A stretch of 64,000 nt of DNA, taken from contig NZ_FZPH01000027.1 of NCBI RefSeq assembly GCF_900188485.1, forward strand, positions 1 through 64,000. The letters run 5' to 3'. A model generated the notes under the pieces. The model was not told the origin of the DNA. It ran no database searches and was given only the letters and a program-made list of their open reading frames with translations. The position numbers and the translations under genes are program-made. Of the stretch, positions 24,824-34,043 are shown one piece after another (the first letter of the stretch is position 1; each line of letters opens with the position of its first letter). This stretch comes from Asanoa hainanensis (GTDB lineage: Bacteria > Actinomycetota > Actinomycetes > Mycobacteriales > Micromonosporaceae).

Positions 24824-25828
24824 TTACGCGGGAACGGTGGGCGGCTCAGGCGTGCCGGTCGGGTAGGAGGACCATGGGCTGTCCGGCGGGAGGATGCCGA
24901 GCTGCTGGGCGATGGTCATCGCGTTGGTCGGCTCGACGCGGGCGCGCAGGTCGGCGTACGCGGTCAGGGTCAGCGGAGCGAGCAGCACCGCCACCGCGCC
25001 GGAGATGACCGAGGTCAGCAGCGTCGACACGATCGAGCCCGCGATGATGCCGGCGTTGCCGTTCACCGAGACGCCCGTCGCGGCCTCGATCCCGCCGCCG
25101 ATCAGCGCACCGACCACGCCGACGCCGAAGGTGATGCCGAGAATCGTGGCGATGCGGCCCGCAGCCGCCCCGAAGTCGCGGTGGAACAGCGTGAAGCAGC
25201 GGCTGATCGCGTTGGTCCGTTCGACCGCTACGACCACCGGCAGGACCGCGAAGACGGCCACCACGTAGAAGATCGGCAGGACGCAGAGGCAGACCGCGAC
25301 CAGGTAGATCGGTATCGCGAGCAGTTGCCAGCCGATCAGCGGGAAGACCCGCCGGACGGCCATCCGCACCGCGTCACCCAACCGCGGCGGGACTCCGACG
25401 GCGATGCTGACCCCGATGTAGACGCTGGCGAGCGTCACCACGGTCGTCAGCAGGACCGCCAGCAGCGCCGCTCCGACGGTCAGCGACATCACCACGATGA
25501 ACGGCGTCAGGTCGGGATTGCCACTCGCGTCGGTGGTGGTGAAGGAGTTCTCGAGGTCGTCGGACGCGAGCGCGATGAAGACCGCGACGGGTGCCTGCAC
25601 CAGGAGCGCGAGGACCACGCCGACCACCTGGAGCCCCGCCAGGGGGCGCCAACCGGCCTTGGCGATCGCCACGCCGCGGTTCCACCAGCCGCTGTAGTCG
25701 GGGCTGATCAGCGGATCGGCGGGCTGCTGCGGCCCGAACTGGGGTGGCGGCAGATAGCCACCGGTCGGAACGCCGCCGGCAGCCGGGTCGCCCGGCTGCT
25801 GTCCAGGGTATGAAGGGTCCGGGTACAT
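24824..25828 (-). CDS. Multi-spanning membrane protein with Pro/Gly-rich cytoplasmic N-terminus
   Basis: A 334-residue protein with a Pro/Gly/Gln-rich N-terminus (MYPDPSYPGQQPGDPAAGG, residues 1-45) and about six long hydrophobic segments, as in actinobacterial relatives of the glycerophosphoryl diester phosphodiesterase membrane domain family. The block NAISRCFTLFHRDFGAAAGR in the later half is typical. No catalytic residues are evident. The ATG at 25828 has GAGG eight bases upstream; an alternative ATG at 25864 is less likely. Confidence 0.7.
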   Translation of the reverse strand: MYPDPSYPGQQPGDPAAGGVPTGGYLPPPQFGPQQPADPLISPDYSGWWNRGVAIAKAGWRPLAGLQVVGVVLALLVQAPVAVFIALASDDLENSFTTTDASGNPDLTPFIVVMSLTVGAALLAVLLTTVVTLASVYIGVSIAVGVPPRLGDAVRMAVRRVFPLIGWQLLAIPIYLVAVCLCVLPIFYVVAVFAVLPVVVAVERTNAISRCFTLFHRDFGAAAGRIATILGITFGVGVVGALIGGGIEAATGVSVNGNAGIIAGSIVSTLLTSVISGAVAVLLAPLTLTAYADLRARVEPTNAMTIAQQLGILPPDSPWSSYPTGTPEPPTVPA

Positions 25829-25918
25829 GTTTCGCCTCTGCGGGAGCTCGTGCGCTGTCGCCACGGTCGGCCACAGACGGGCATCAACATAATGCCCAGG
25901 TCCCCGCTCGCGCTGCCC

Positions 25919-26548
25919 CTAGCGGCGGTGGAAGGCCGCGATGGCGAGCAGGAGGAGACCGATCGCCAGCAGGGGTACGGACCAGCGGGCCGTCTGGAAC
26001 AGGACGGCGGCCACGGCAGCACCCGACGCCAGCGCGGCCAGTTGGCCGAGGGCCGCCGCGCGCCGGCCGCGTTGACCCGCGACCAGGTCGTGCAGCGCGC
26101 CGGTCAACGTGCCGGTCAGGTAGGTCGTCGCCTCGTGCATGCGGTGGGCCACGACGCTCTGCGTGCCCATCGCGACGCCCGCCGTCGCCAGCAGCAACAA
26201 CGAGGTGGTCGGGCCCGGCCGACCGTCGGTCGCGGCCCAGCCGGCGGTCAGGGCACCGAGCAGCGCGAGTTCGACGACCAGGTGGGCCGGCCACCGCCAG
26301 CGCGGGGTCGCCTGCGCCCACAGGACGCCGGCGCTGTAGCCGGCGACCGCGACCGCCGGCGTCGCGAACACGTGGTTGTCGGCCGTGCCGATGCCCAGGC
26401 CGGCGACGACGAGGTTGCCGGTGACGACGCTGGCGAAGGCGCCGCCGAGGCCGGCGAACGCGACGACGTCGACCGCACCGGCGCAGGCGGCAAGGGAGAG
26501 CGGGGTGACCCGGCGCCCGCCGCGCCGAGCCAACCCCGCCAGCACCAC
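25919..26548 (-). CDS. DUF1275 (YoaK) family membrane protein
   Basis: The 209-residue protein has six hydrophobic helices and the DUF1275 pattern: GAVDVVAFAGLGGAFASVVTGN in the first helices, GTQSVVAHRM in the middle and TTYLTGTLTGAL, where related proteins also carry a T-T-Y/F-x-T-G block. Function is unknown. The GTG at 26548 lies six bases after TACGGT with no ribosome site, suggesting a leaderless message. Confidence 0.85.
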   Translation of the reverse strand: MVLAGLARRGGRRVTPLSLAACAGAVDVVAFAGLGGAFASVVTGNLVVAGLGIGTADNHVFATPAVAVAGYSAGVLWAQATPRWRWPAHLVVELALLGALTAGWAATDGRPGPTTSLLLLATAGVAMGTQSVVAHRMHEATTYLTGTLTGALHDLVAGQRGRRAAALGQLAALASGAAVAAVLFQTARWSVPLLAIGLLLLAIAAFHRR

Positions 26549-26560
26549 GGGATCACCGTA
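26549..26560 (-). promoter_or_regulatory. Candidate leaderless -10 element
   Basis: TACGGT (26560-26555), then GATCCC and the GTG start of the DUF1275 gene. Confidence 0.5.
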
Positions 26561-26914
26561 CGCGACGAACTGGACTTTCGCGGCAGAACGGAATCAGCCC
26601 AGCCGACGGGGTGGACGGCGGGCCGAGGGGCGACGGCGGAGCGGGCGGCGCGGCAGGGTCCGGCGCCGGCGGCGCGGGTCCGGCGGTCGTGCGTTCACGG
26701 GCGGACTCTACGAGGCATTCGTCCACCGTGGCGGGTCCTTAACCCGAACCTAAGACCGGCTTGAGCCGCGCCAGCTCGGTGGTACGCGCGGCGCCGGGCC
26801 GGCCACCGCGGGGGTGGCCGGCCGGGCGGATGTCGTCGCCACGGTCAACGGGACGGCTACGGCCGTGGCGACGAGCACCCCCGACGGCCGCCAGTCGGCG
26901 TGTGGCGGCCGGGC
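26561..26914. other. Non-coding gap containing a terminator hairpin
   Basis: These 354 bp separate the DUF1275 gene from the end of the DUF1996 gene. No plausible gene was seen. The only clear structure is the hairpin at 26797-26823. Confidence 0.5.
26797..26823 (-). terminator. Hairpin terminator of the DUF1996 gene
   Basis: Arms GGCCGGCCACC (26797-26807) and GGTGGCCGGCC (26813-26823) pair perfectly around a 5-nt loop, about 90 bp after the DUF1996 stop codon. Confidence 0.7.
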
Positions 26915-28075
26915 TCAGAACTGGCCGTCGGATCCGCACTTGACGCCCTGGTTCACACAGTTGCGGACGCGCGCGGCGAGCGCCGCGGGCTCCCACGCGT
27001 TGAAGAAGTCGGCGTGCATCGAGTAGCCCGTGCCCGAGGCCAGCTTGATGCCGGTCATGTTGGTGTTCAGCGGGTAGCCGATGACGAACGACACCGACGG
27101 GATCGCGACCGGGAACTTGCCCGAGCACTTGCCGTCCCGGTCGGCCGGGCCGACGTGCGACTTGTGGTCGGGGCTGTCCAGGTGCTTGCCGTCCCAGCAG
27201 TCCGGGAAGGTGACCTGGCGGACCAGGTTCGCGGTCTTCGCGCAGACCGGCCACTCCCCGTCCGGCGTGCGGCCGGTCTCACCGCCGATGCCACCGCACC
27301 AGAAGTGGTTGCCCTGCTTGTCCGGGGTGTCCTTCTGGTTCTTGGCGTCACCGGTGATCATCCGGAAGCCCATCGGGAACGGCACCGTCTTGCTCGGGTC
27401 CTTCAGCCGCGATCCGTAGTAGACGGTGACGCCGCTGGGGTTCACCGCCTTGCCGTTCTGCAGCAGCGTCGGGATCCAGTACGCCGAGTGGTCCTGAGCC
27501 GGCGAGCAGGTGGTCTTCTTGTTGGCGAACAGCGACTGCGTGGTCGAGAACGCGTTCGTGCTCGTGTTGCCCATGAAGGTGTGGTTGTGCGAGGCGCCCT
27601 TCAGCCCGGGCGCGACGATCGGGTCGTCGTCGTTGCGGTGGCTCACCTTGCACGACGCGTTGAACTCCGGCACCGTCACCGGGTTGTTGGTGATCTTCCG
27701 CGGCTTCAGCGCGAAGAACGCCTTGACGTCGGCGGCCTGCTTGGCCGGGTCGACCGCGACCCAGCCGGGCCGGGCGGGCGGCGCCTGTTTCGCCGTCTCG
27801 GCGGTTGCCGGCGAAGCGGACGGTTTCGGCGTCGCCGTGGGCGCGCCGGCGGACGGCGTGGTCCCAGGAGTGGCAGCACCGAACTCCTCCGGGAGGGCTT
27901 CGGTGCCGACTTCGACGACCCCGCCGGCCGACGTCGGCTTCGGGTCGGCGGAACGCGCGTACGCGGTGGTGACCGCGACGCTCGCGGCGAGAGCCACGAC
28001 GACCGGGACCGCGACGAGGTAGGTGGACCGGCGGCGCAGGAAGGGGCGGCGCGGTGCGGGAATCGGTTGGGACAT
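26915..28075 (-). CDS. DUF1996 domain secreted or membrane-anchored protein
   Basis: The 386-residue protein has a basic N-terminus, one hydrophobic segment (about 20-42, signal peptide or anchor), a Pro/Thr/Ser/Ala linker (to about 105) and a DUF1996 domain (PF09362). The domain is marked by FNASCKVSHRNDDDPIV, HNHTFMGN, a central FPMGFRMI and CWDGKHLDSPDHKSHV. Conserved His and Cys residues suggest a metal-stabilised, disulfide-rich fold; activity is unknown. The family occurs in fungi and actinobacteria. ATG at 28075 follows GAGAGG. The gene appears monocistronic. Confidence 0.85.
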   Translation of the reverse strand: MSQPIPAPRRPFLRRRSTYLVAVPVVVALAASVAVTTAYARSADPKPTSAGGVVEVGTEALPEEFGAATPGTTPSAGAPTATPKPSASPATAETAKQAPPARPGWVAVDPAKQAADVKAFFALKPRKITNNPVTVPEFNASCKVSHRNDDDPIVAPGLKGASHNHTFMGNTSTNAFSTTQSLFANKKTTCSPAQDHSAYWIPTLLQNGKAVNPSGVTVYYGSRLKDPSKTVPFPMGFRMITGDAKNQKDTPDKQGNHFWCGGIGGETGRTPDGEWPVCAKTANLVRQVTFPDCWDGKHLDSPDHKSHVGPADRDGKCSGKFPVAIPSVSFVIGYPLNTNMTGIKLASGTGYSMHADFFNAWEPAALAARVRNCVNQGVKCGSDGQF

Positions 28076-28237
28076 CGGAGCCTCTCGGGCCGAACACAAG
28101 CTGGGCAGCCCGAACTGTAGGTACCGGCGATCGCCGCACGACCAGGCTTAAGCCGAAGATAAGGAGAGTTTGCAGGTCACTCGGGTAGCATCCGCGGCCG
28201 CCGCGACGAATAACAGAAAATCGTTGCGAGGTTTCGG

Positions 28238-29659
28238 TTATTCAGTGGGTGCGAGCACGTCGCCGCGCGGTAGCAGGACGGCCGCCAGGGCCACGACGAC
28301 GGCCACCGCGAGCACACCGACGAAGACGTGGTGGACCGCGCCGACCAGCCTAGCCGGATCGCCGTGCGACCCGCGCAGCTTCGCGTTGGCCACCGCGCCG
28401 AACACCGCGGTGCCCAGCGAGCTCCCGACCGAGCGCAGGAACAGGTTGTTGGCCGTCACCACACCCCGGTCCTTCCAGCCGACGCTGGACTGGGAGGCGA
28501 TCAGCGTCGGGCTGACCGTCAGGCCCATGCCGAAGCCGATCACCGCGCAGGTCAGGCCCACCTGCCACACGTTGCTGCCGCCGCCGAGCAGGAGCAGCAG
28601 CGCGCAGCCGGCCACGATGATGGTGACGCCGGTCAGCGCGCAGTTGCGGAACCCGAACCGGAGGTAGAGCCGGCCGGACTGGGAGGCGGCGATCGGCCAA
28701 CCGAGCGTGAGCGCGGCCAGGGCGAGGCCGGCGACCAGCGGGCCGACGCCGATCACCTCCTGCGCGTACGTCGGGACGTAGGAGCTCAGCCCGAGCAGGA
28801 TCGCGCCGGCACCCGCGGAGACCACCCCGCTGGCCACCAGCAACCGGCGGCGGAACACCCACAGCGGCAGCACCGGCTCGCTGGTCCGGCGCTCGACGAG
28901 CAGGAAGACGGCGAGCAGCAGCGCGCCGATGCCGAGGGTGGCCGCGCTGGCCGGCGACACCCAGGCCCAGGCCTGCCCGCCCTCCAGCACGCCGAGGATC
29001 AGCAGCGTCAGGCCGGCGGTGAGCAGCACGGCACCCCGGTAGTCGATCACCGGCCGGGCCGGCGTGCGCCGTTCGTGGTAGCTGCGCCAGATCATCCCGG
29101 CGGCCAGCAGGCACAGCGGGATGTTGACGAAGAAGATCCAGCGCCAGGACACGTACTCGCTGAAGACACCGCCCAGCGTCGGGCCCACCACCGACGAGAT
29201 GCCCCACACGCTGGCCACGTACCCCTGGACCTTGGCCCGTTCCTCGACCGTGTAGAGGTCGCCGACGATGGTCACGGTCACCGGCGCGATACCACCGGCG
29301 CCCAGGCCCTGGATCGCCCGGAAGATGATCAGCATGGTCATGCTGGTGGCGAGGCCGCACAGCACCGAGCCGACGAAGAACGTGGCGATGCCGAACAGGA
29401 TCACCGGCTTGCGCCCGAACAGGTCGGAGAGCTTGCCGTAGAGCGGCACCGTGACCGCCTGGGCCAGCAGGTAGACCGAGAACAGCCAGGGGAACTGGGT
29501 GAACCCGCCGATGTCGTCGACCACGGACGGCACGGCGGTGGCGATAATGGTCGAGTCGATGGCGACGAGCGCGGTGGAGAGCATCACCGCGGCGAGCACC
29601 GGGCCGCGCTCGGACCGGAAGCCGACGCCGGCGGTGGCTACAGAGGGGGTGGCGGGCAC
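28238..29659 (-). CDS. DHA2 family MFS drug/solute exporter
   Basis: A 473-residue major facilitator of the 14-helix EmrB/QacA type. It has motif D1-like IDSTIIATAVPSVVDDIG, motif A GKLSDLFGRKPVILFG between helices 2 and 3, and motif C GPTLGGVFSEYVSWRWIFFVN. The GTG start at 29659 follows a GGAAGCTGGGA ribosome site. It probably exports drugs or secondary metabolites by proton antiport. No regulator is adjacent, and the gene is divergent from the GH5 gene. Confidence 0.92.
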   Translation of the reverse strand: MPATPSVATAGVGFRSERGPVLAAVMLSTALVAIDSTIIATAVPSVVDDIGGFTQFPWLFSVYLLAQAVTVPLYGKLSDLFGRKPVILFGIATFFVGSVLCGLATSMTMLIIFRAIQGLGAGGIAPVTVTIVGDLYTVEERAKVQGYVASVWGISSVVGPTLGGVFSEYVSWRWIFFVNIPLCLLAAGMIWRSYHERRTPARPVIDYRGAVLLTAGLTLLILGVLEGGQAWAWVSPASAATLGIGALLLAVFLLVERRTSEPVLPLWVFRRRLLVASGVVSAGAGAILLGLSSYVPTYAQEVIGVGPLVAGLALAALTLGWPIAASQSGRLYLRFGFRNCALTGVTIIVAGCALLLLLGGGSNVWQVGLTCAVIGFGMGLTVSPTLIASQSSVGWKDRGVVTANNLFLRSVGSSLGTAVFGAVANAKLRGSHGDPARLVGAVHHVFVGVLAVAVVVALAAVLLPRGDVLAPTE

Positions 29660-29740
29660 GTTGTCCCAGCTTCCACCCGGATGGGTGACAGCGCCAGGGT
29701 GTGCCCGGTCACTCCGGCAGCCGCGTGATCTCTTCACCTT

Positions 29741-30745
29741 ATGCGGATCTGGTTACTGGCCGTCGTCACTTCACTCACCGTCGGTATAGGACCGGCAATG
29801 GCGGCTCCCGAGTCGACCCCCGTCGGCACCCACGGCGCGCTGCGGGTCTGCGGCACCAAGCTGTGCGACCGGGCCGGGAAGCCGGTCCAGCTCCGCGGGA
29901 TGTCCACACACGGCATCCAGTGGTACGCCAACTGCGTCAACGGGCCCTCGCTGGACGTGCTGGCCCGGGACTGGCGCGCCGACCTGCTGCGGATCTCGAT
30001 GTACGTGCAGGAGGACGGCTACGCCAGCGACCCGCGCAGGTTCACGGAGCTCGTCGACGACTACATCGACCTGGCCACGGCGCGCGGCCTGTACGTGATC
30101 GTCGACTGGCACATCCTCGACCCGGGCGACCCGATGGCCAACCTCGCCCGCGCGCGCACCTTCTTCGGCGAGATCGCCAGCCGCCATCGGGGTGCGTCGA
30201 ACATCCTCTACGAGATCGCCAACGAGCCCAGCGGCGTCTCCTGGAGCCGGATCCGGTCGTACGCGGAGCAGGTGATCCCGGTGATCCGCGCGCAGGACCC
30301 CGACGCGGTCGTGCTGGTCGGCACCCGGGGTTGGTCGTCGCTGGGCATCTCGGAGGACGCCGACGAGCGCGAGGTGGTCGCGAACCCGGTGCGGGCGACC
30401 AACGTGATGTACACGTTCCACTTCTACGCGGCCTCGCACGGCCACACCTACCTGAACGCGCTGTCCCGCGCGGCCGACCAGCTGCCGATGTTCGTCACCG
30501 AGTTCGGCACCCAGAAATACACGGGCGACGGTGGCGACAACTTCACCCGGGCACAGTCCTATCTGGACCTGATGGCGGCCAAGAAGATCAGCTGGGCCAA
30601 CTGGAACTGGAGTGACGACAAGCGCTCCGGCGCGGTGTTCAAGAAGGGCACCTGCAAGGCCGGTGCGTACGCGGACACCTCCCGGCTCAAGCCCGCCGGC
30701 ACCTGGGTGCGGGACCGCCTGCGGAGTGGCCGCTCGGCGGCGTAA
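29741..30745 (+). CDS. Secreted GH5 family endoglycanase (cellulase-like)
   Basis: This 334-residue protein has a Sec signal peptide cut near AMA-AP (residue 21). The GH5 barrel has the acid/base Glu in YEIANEPSG (Glu162) and the nucleophile Glu in FVTEFGTQ (Glu254). VQLRGMSTHGIQWY and DWHILDPGDP are conserved loops; the last strand ends WANWNWSDD. It matches bacterial endo-beta-1,4-glucanases of subfamily-2 type, without a carbohydrate-binding module. A GH15 gene follows 11 bp later but has a different cellular location. No Shine-Dalgarno is evident. Confidence 0.9.
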   Translation: MRIWLLAVVTSLTVGIGPAMAAPESTPVGTHGALRVCGTKLCDRAGKPVQLRGMSTHGIQWYANCVNGPSLDVLARDWRADLLRISMYVQEDGYASDPRRFTELVDDYIDLATARGLYVIVDWHILDPGDPMANLARARTFFGEIASRHRGASNILYEIANEPSGVSWSRIRSYAEQVIPVIRAQDPDAVVLVGTRGWSSLGISEDADEREVVANPVRATNVMYTFHFYAASHGHTYLNALSRAADQLPMFVTEFGTQKYTGDGGDNFTRAQSYLDLMAAKKISWANWNWSDDKRSGAVFKKGTCKAGAYADTSRLKPAGTWVRDRLRSGRSAA

Positions 30746-30756
30746 CGTCGGCAAAG

Positions 30757-32562
30757 GTGGACGAAGAACGCTATCTACCCATCGGCGAGCATGGCCTCAT
30801 CGGTAACTTGAGAACCGTGGCCCTCGTCGGCACTGACGGGACCATCGACTGGTGCTGCGTCCCCCGCTTCGACGCGCCCAGCATCTTCGCGTCGATCCTC
30901 GACCGCGACAAGGGTGGCTGCTTCATCCTGCGCGCCGAGGTGCCGTCGACCACGAAACAGTTCTACTTCCCCGACACCAACGTGTTGATCACCCGTTTCC
31001 TCTCCGACGACGGTGTCGCCGAGATCCAGGACTTCATGCCGATCCCGGCGGACGACAAGGAGAGCCAGCATTTCCAGGTGATCCGGCGGGTCATCTGCGT
31101 GCGCGGCGAACTGCCGTTCCGGGCCCACGTGGCGCCCCGCTTCGACTACGGCCTGCAGCCGCACACCGTGCGGCTGGACCGCCACGGCCGGGCGGTCTTC
31201 GAGTCGGCCTCCCTGAGCATCGGGCTCAACTCGACCGCACCGATCGAGCTCGTCGACGGTGACGTGCTCAGCTCGTTCCGGCTCAAGCAGGGCGAGTCCG
31301 TGGTGTTCTGCCTCGACCGGGCCGACGACGGGATGGCACCCTTCGGGACTGCGGAGGAGGCCGAGGAGGCGTTCACCCAGACGGTCGAGTACTGGCGGCG
31401 CTGGCTGTCCCAGTCGAGCTACCGCGGCCGGTGGCGGGAGGCGGTGCACCGCTCGGCGCTCACCCTGAAGCTGATGACGTACGCACCGACCGGCGCGATC
31501 GTCGCGGCTCCGACCACGAGCCTGCCCGAGCGGCTCGGCGGCGGCCGGAACTGGGACTACCGCTACGCGTGGGTGCGGGACGCCGCGTTCTGCACGTTCT
31601 CGCTGCTGCGGCTGGGCTTCACCGAGGAGGCCGACGCGTTCATGGGCTTCCTCGCCCAGCGGGTGATAGACAGCGGTCCGGACCCGGAGGGCCCGCTGCA
31701 GATCATGTACCGGGTGGACGGCAGCGAGTCGCTCTCCGAGCGCCAACTCGACCATTTCGAGGGGTACGAGGGATCGGCGCCGGTGCGGGTCGGCAACGAC
31801 GCGGTCGGCCAGCTCCAACTGGACATCTACGGCGCCCTGGTGGACTCGATCTACCTCTACAACAAGTGGGGACAGCCGATCTCCAGCGGTGTCTGGGAGG
31901 GTGTCACGACGTTCGTCGAGTGGGTCTGCGAGAACTGGGACCAGCCCGACGAGGGCGTCTGGGAGGTGCGCGGCGGCCGGCGCAACTTCCTGTACTCACG
32001 CTTGATGTGCTGGGTCGCGATCGAGCGGGCGATCCGGGTCGCGCACCAGCGGGGCCTGCCCGCCGACCTCGTCCGCTGGGACAAGGCCCGGGACGCCATC
32101 TACTACCAGATCATGGACCGCTTCTGGGACCCGGAGCTGAAGGCCTTCGTCCAGCACCGGGACGGCCACGTCCTGGACGCCTCGGTGCTGATGATGCCGC
32201 TGACGAAGTTCATCGCGCCGACGGACCCGCGCTGGCTCTCCACGCTCGACCTCCTCGCCGACACCCTGGTGTCCGACTCGCTGGTCTACCGCTACGACCC
32301 GCACCTCGCCCCGGACGGGCTGGAAGGCGAAGAGGGCACGATGTCCATCTGCACCTTCTGGTACGCCGAGGCCCTGGCCCGGGCCGGCCGGGTCGACGAG
32401 GCCCGGCTCGTCTTCGAGAAGATGGTCACCTATGCCAACCACCTCGGCCTGTACGCGGAGCAACTGGGTCCGACGGGCGAGCACCTGGGCAACTTCCCGC
32501 AGGCCTTCACCCACCTGGCCCTGATCAGCGCCGCCTTCCAGATCGACCGCGCCCTCGGCTGA
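30757..32562 (+). CDS. GH15 family glucoamylase/trehalase-like protein
   Basis: A 601-residue cytoplasmic protein with an N-terminal beta-sandwich (PIGEHGLIGNLRTVALVG, TIDWCCVPRFDAPSIFA) and an (alpha/alpha)6 barrel. The barrel has GGRNWDYRYAWVRDAAF and the C-terminal ytEQLGPTGEHLGNFPQAF block, which carries the general base Glu of GH15. The mycobacterial trehalase (TreH) is a member, so trehalase or alpha-glucosidase activity is likely. GTG start at 30757. A TAACGT box eight bases upstream overlaps the preceding stop codon. Confidence 0.88.
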   Translation: MDEERYLPIGEHGLIGNLRTVALVGTDGTIDWCCVPRFDAPSIFASILDRDKGGCFILRAEVPSTTKQFYFPDTNVLITRFLSDDGVAEIQDFMPIPADDKESQHFQVIRRVICVRGELPFRAHVAPRFDYGLQPHTVRLDRHGRAVFESASLSIGLNSTAPIELVDGDVLSSFRLKQGESVVFCLDRADDGMAPFGTAEEAEEAFTQTVEYWRRWLSQSSYRGRWREAVHRSALTLKLMTYAPTGAIVAAPTTSLPERLGGGRNWDYRYAWVRDAAFCTFSLLRLGFTEEADAFMGFLAQRVIDSGPDPEGPLQIMYRVDGSESLSERQLDHFEGYEGSAPVRVGNDAVGQLQLDIYGALVDSIYLYNKWGQPISSGVWEGVTTFVEWVCENWDQPDEGVWEVRGGRRNFLYSRLMCWVAIERAIRVAHQRGLPADLVRWDKARDAIYYQIMDRFWDPELKAFVQHRDGHVLDASVLMMPLTKFIAPTDPRWLSTLDLLADTLVSDSLVYRYDPHLAPDGLEGEEGTMSICTFWYAEALARAGRVDEARLVFEKMVTYANHLGLYAEQLGPTGEHLGNFPQAFTHLALISAAFQIDRALG

Positions 32563-32628
32563 CCCGGCACACCGTGATGTCGGTAACGATGGCGTTCGCG
32601 GCGGGTATGTCGTAGCCTGCCGTCAGTC

Positions 32629-32719
32629 ACAACGGGAGCTCGGAGCACCGGGCTGAGAGGGCGGCTGCACGCGCCGCCGACCGTCGGAACCTGGCCCGGG
32701 TAATGCCGGCGTAGGGAGC
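32629..32719 (+). promoter_or_regulatory. TPP riboswitch (THI element)
   Basis: The aptamer core is clear: ACGGGAGCTC (about 32632), GGCTGAGAGG (32650-32660), GAACCTG (32687-32693) and GGGTAATGCCGGCGTAGGGA (32698-32717). The variable P3 stem is the GC-rich hairpin between the first two and last two blocks. The 3' edge, GTAGGGAG, is also the Shine-Dalgarno of the cytX gene, whose GTG follows eight bases later. TPP binding would therefore block translation initiation of the thi operon. Confidence 0.95.
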
Positions 32720-32726
32720 TTCTCAC

Positions 32727-34043
32727 GTGTCGACCACGTCCACGGCCGTCGCCGCCAGCGCGACCGAGCCCACCCGTACCCTCGGCTTCCGCGACACCGC
32801 GGGGCTCTTCGGCAGCCTCGGCGTCAGCCTGCTGCTGCCGGTCGCCGCCACCTTCGCCGTGCTGCCGGGCCGGCCGCTCGGCGTCACCATCCTGGCCATC
32901 GTGGTCGGGGCCGTCATCGGCTCCGTGCTGCTCGGGCTCGGCGCCGCCGCCGGTGCCCGGGAGGGCGCGCCCGGCATGGTGCTGCTGCGCGGGCTGCTCG
33001 GCCGGCACCTGTCGTACCTGCCGACGGTCTTCAACCTCGTCCAGTGCGTCGGCTGGGCGACCTTCGAGATCTTCATCATCGCGACCGCGGCGGCCAAGGT
33101 ACTGGACGCGCCCAAGTGGCCGTTCGTGCTGGTGGCCGGCGTCGCCGCCACGCTGATGGCGCTGCGGCCGCTCGGCGCCGTCCGCTTGCTCGCCCGGTAC
33201 GCCATCTGGGCCGCCCTGATCGCCGGCGTCTACCTGTTCGTCGAGGTGCTGCGGGCCGACCCGCAGCCGCTGACCGGCCCGGGCGTGCCCTTCTGGACCG
33301 CCGTCGACGTGGTCATCGCGATGCCGGTCTCCTGGTTCCCGCTCGTCGCCGACTACACCCGGCACACCCGCAGCGGCCGGGCCGCGTTCGCCGGTGCCAC
33401 CGTCGGCTACGGCGCCGCCACGATCGCCTGCTTCACGCTCGGGGTGCTCGCCCTGGCCGCGTACGGTGCCGGCGGCCTGGACGTCGTCGACGCCCTGCTG
33501 GCCGTGCCGCTCGGCGCCGTCGCGCTGGCCGTGCTGGTGGTGGTCGAGGTCGACGAGGCGTTCGCCAACGTCTACTCGACCGCTGTCTCGGCCCGCAACA
33601 TGGTCGAGCGGATCGACCGGCGGGTGCTGGCGATCGCGGTCGGCACGGTCGCCACGCTGCTGGCGCTGGCCGTCGAAATCGTCTCGTACGAGCCGTTCCT
33701 GTTCCTGATCGGCGCGGTCTTCGTGCCCCTGGTCGGCGTCTTCGCGATCGCCTACTTCGTGCTGCCGCGCGGCCGCTGGGACGTCTCGGCGACCGCACCG
33801 GCCCGACCCTGGCTGCTGCTCCCCTGGGCCGCCGGCTTCGTCGCCTACCAGCTCACCCTGCCGACCTTCTTCCCCGACCTCGGTCAGGGTTGGACGACGT
33901 GGTGGACGGCCAGACAGCACGACCTGGGCATCGACCCGGCCAACGGCTGGTCGGCCTCCCTGGTCAGCCTCGCCGTCGCGGCCGTCCTCACCGTGCTGGT
34001 GCTGCTGCCGGGCCGGCGCCGGCGGCTGGCGGTGGCGTCGTGA
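32727..34043 (+). CDS. cytX: CytX-type hydroxymethylpyrimidine permease (NCS1 family)
   Basis: The 438-residue protein has 12 hydrophobic helices in the NCS1 cytosine/purine permease pattern (FGSLGVSLLLPVAATFAVLPG, VGWATFEIFIIATAA, SWFPLVADYTRHTRSG). CytX members are placed in TPP-controlled operons and import the thiamine pyrimidine precursor HMP. Here it is directly under a TPP riboswitch and heads the thi operon. The GTG at 32727 uses the riboswitch 3' edge as ribosome site; the stop overlaps thiE by 4 bp (GTGA). Confidence 0.9.
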   Translation: MSTTSTAVAASATEPTRTLGFRDTAGLFGSLGVSLLLPVAATFAVLPGRPLGVTILAIVVGAVIGSVLLGLGAAAGAREGAPGMVLLRGLLGRHLSYLPTVFNLVQCVGWATFEIFIIATAAAKVLDAPKWPFVLVAGVAATLMALRPLGAVRLLARYAIWAALIAGVYLFVEVLRADPQPLTGPGVPFWTAVDVVIAMPVSWFPLVADYTRHTRSGRAAFAGATVGYGAATIACFTLGVLALAAYGAGGLDVVDALLAVPLGAVALAVLVVVEVDEAFANVYSTAVSARNMVERIDRRVLAIAVGTVATLLALAVEIVSYEPFLFLIGAVFVPLVGVFAIAYFVLPRGRWDVSATAPARPWLLLPWAAGFVAYQLTLPTFFPDLGQGWTTWWTARQHDLGIDPANGWSASLVSLAVAAVLTVLVLLPGRRRRLAVAS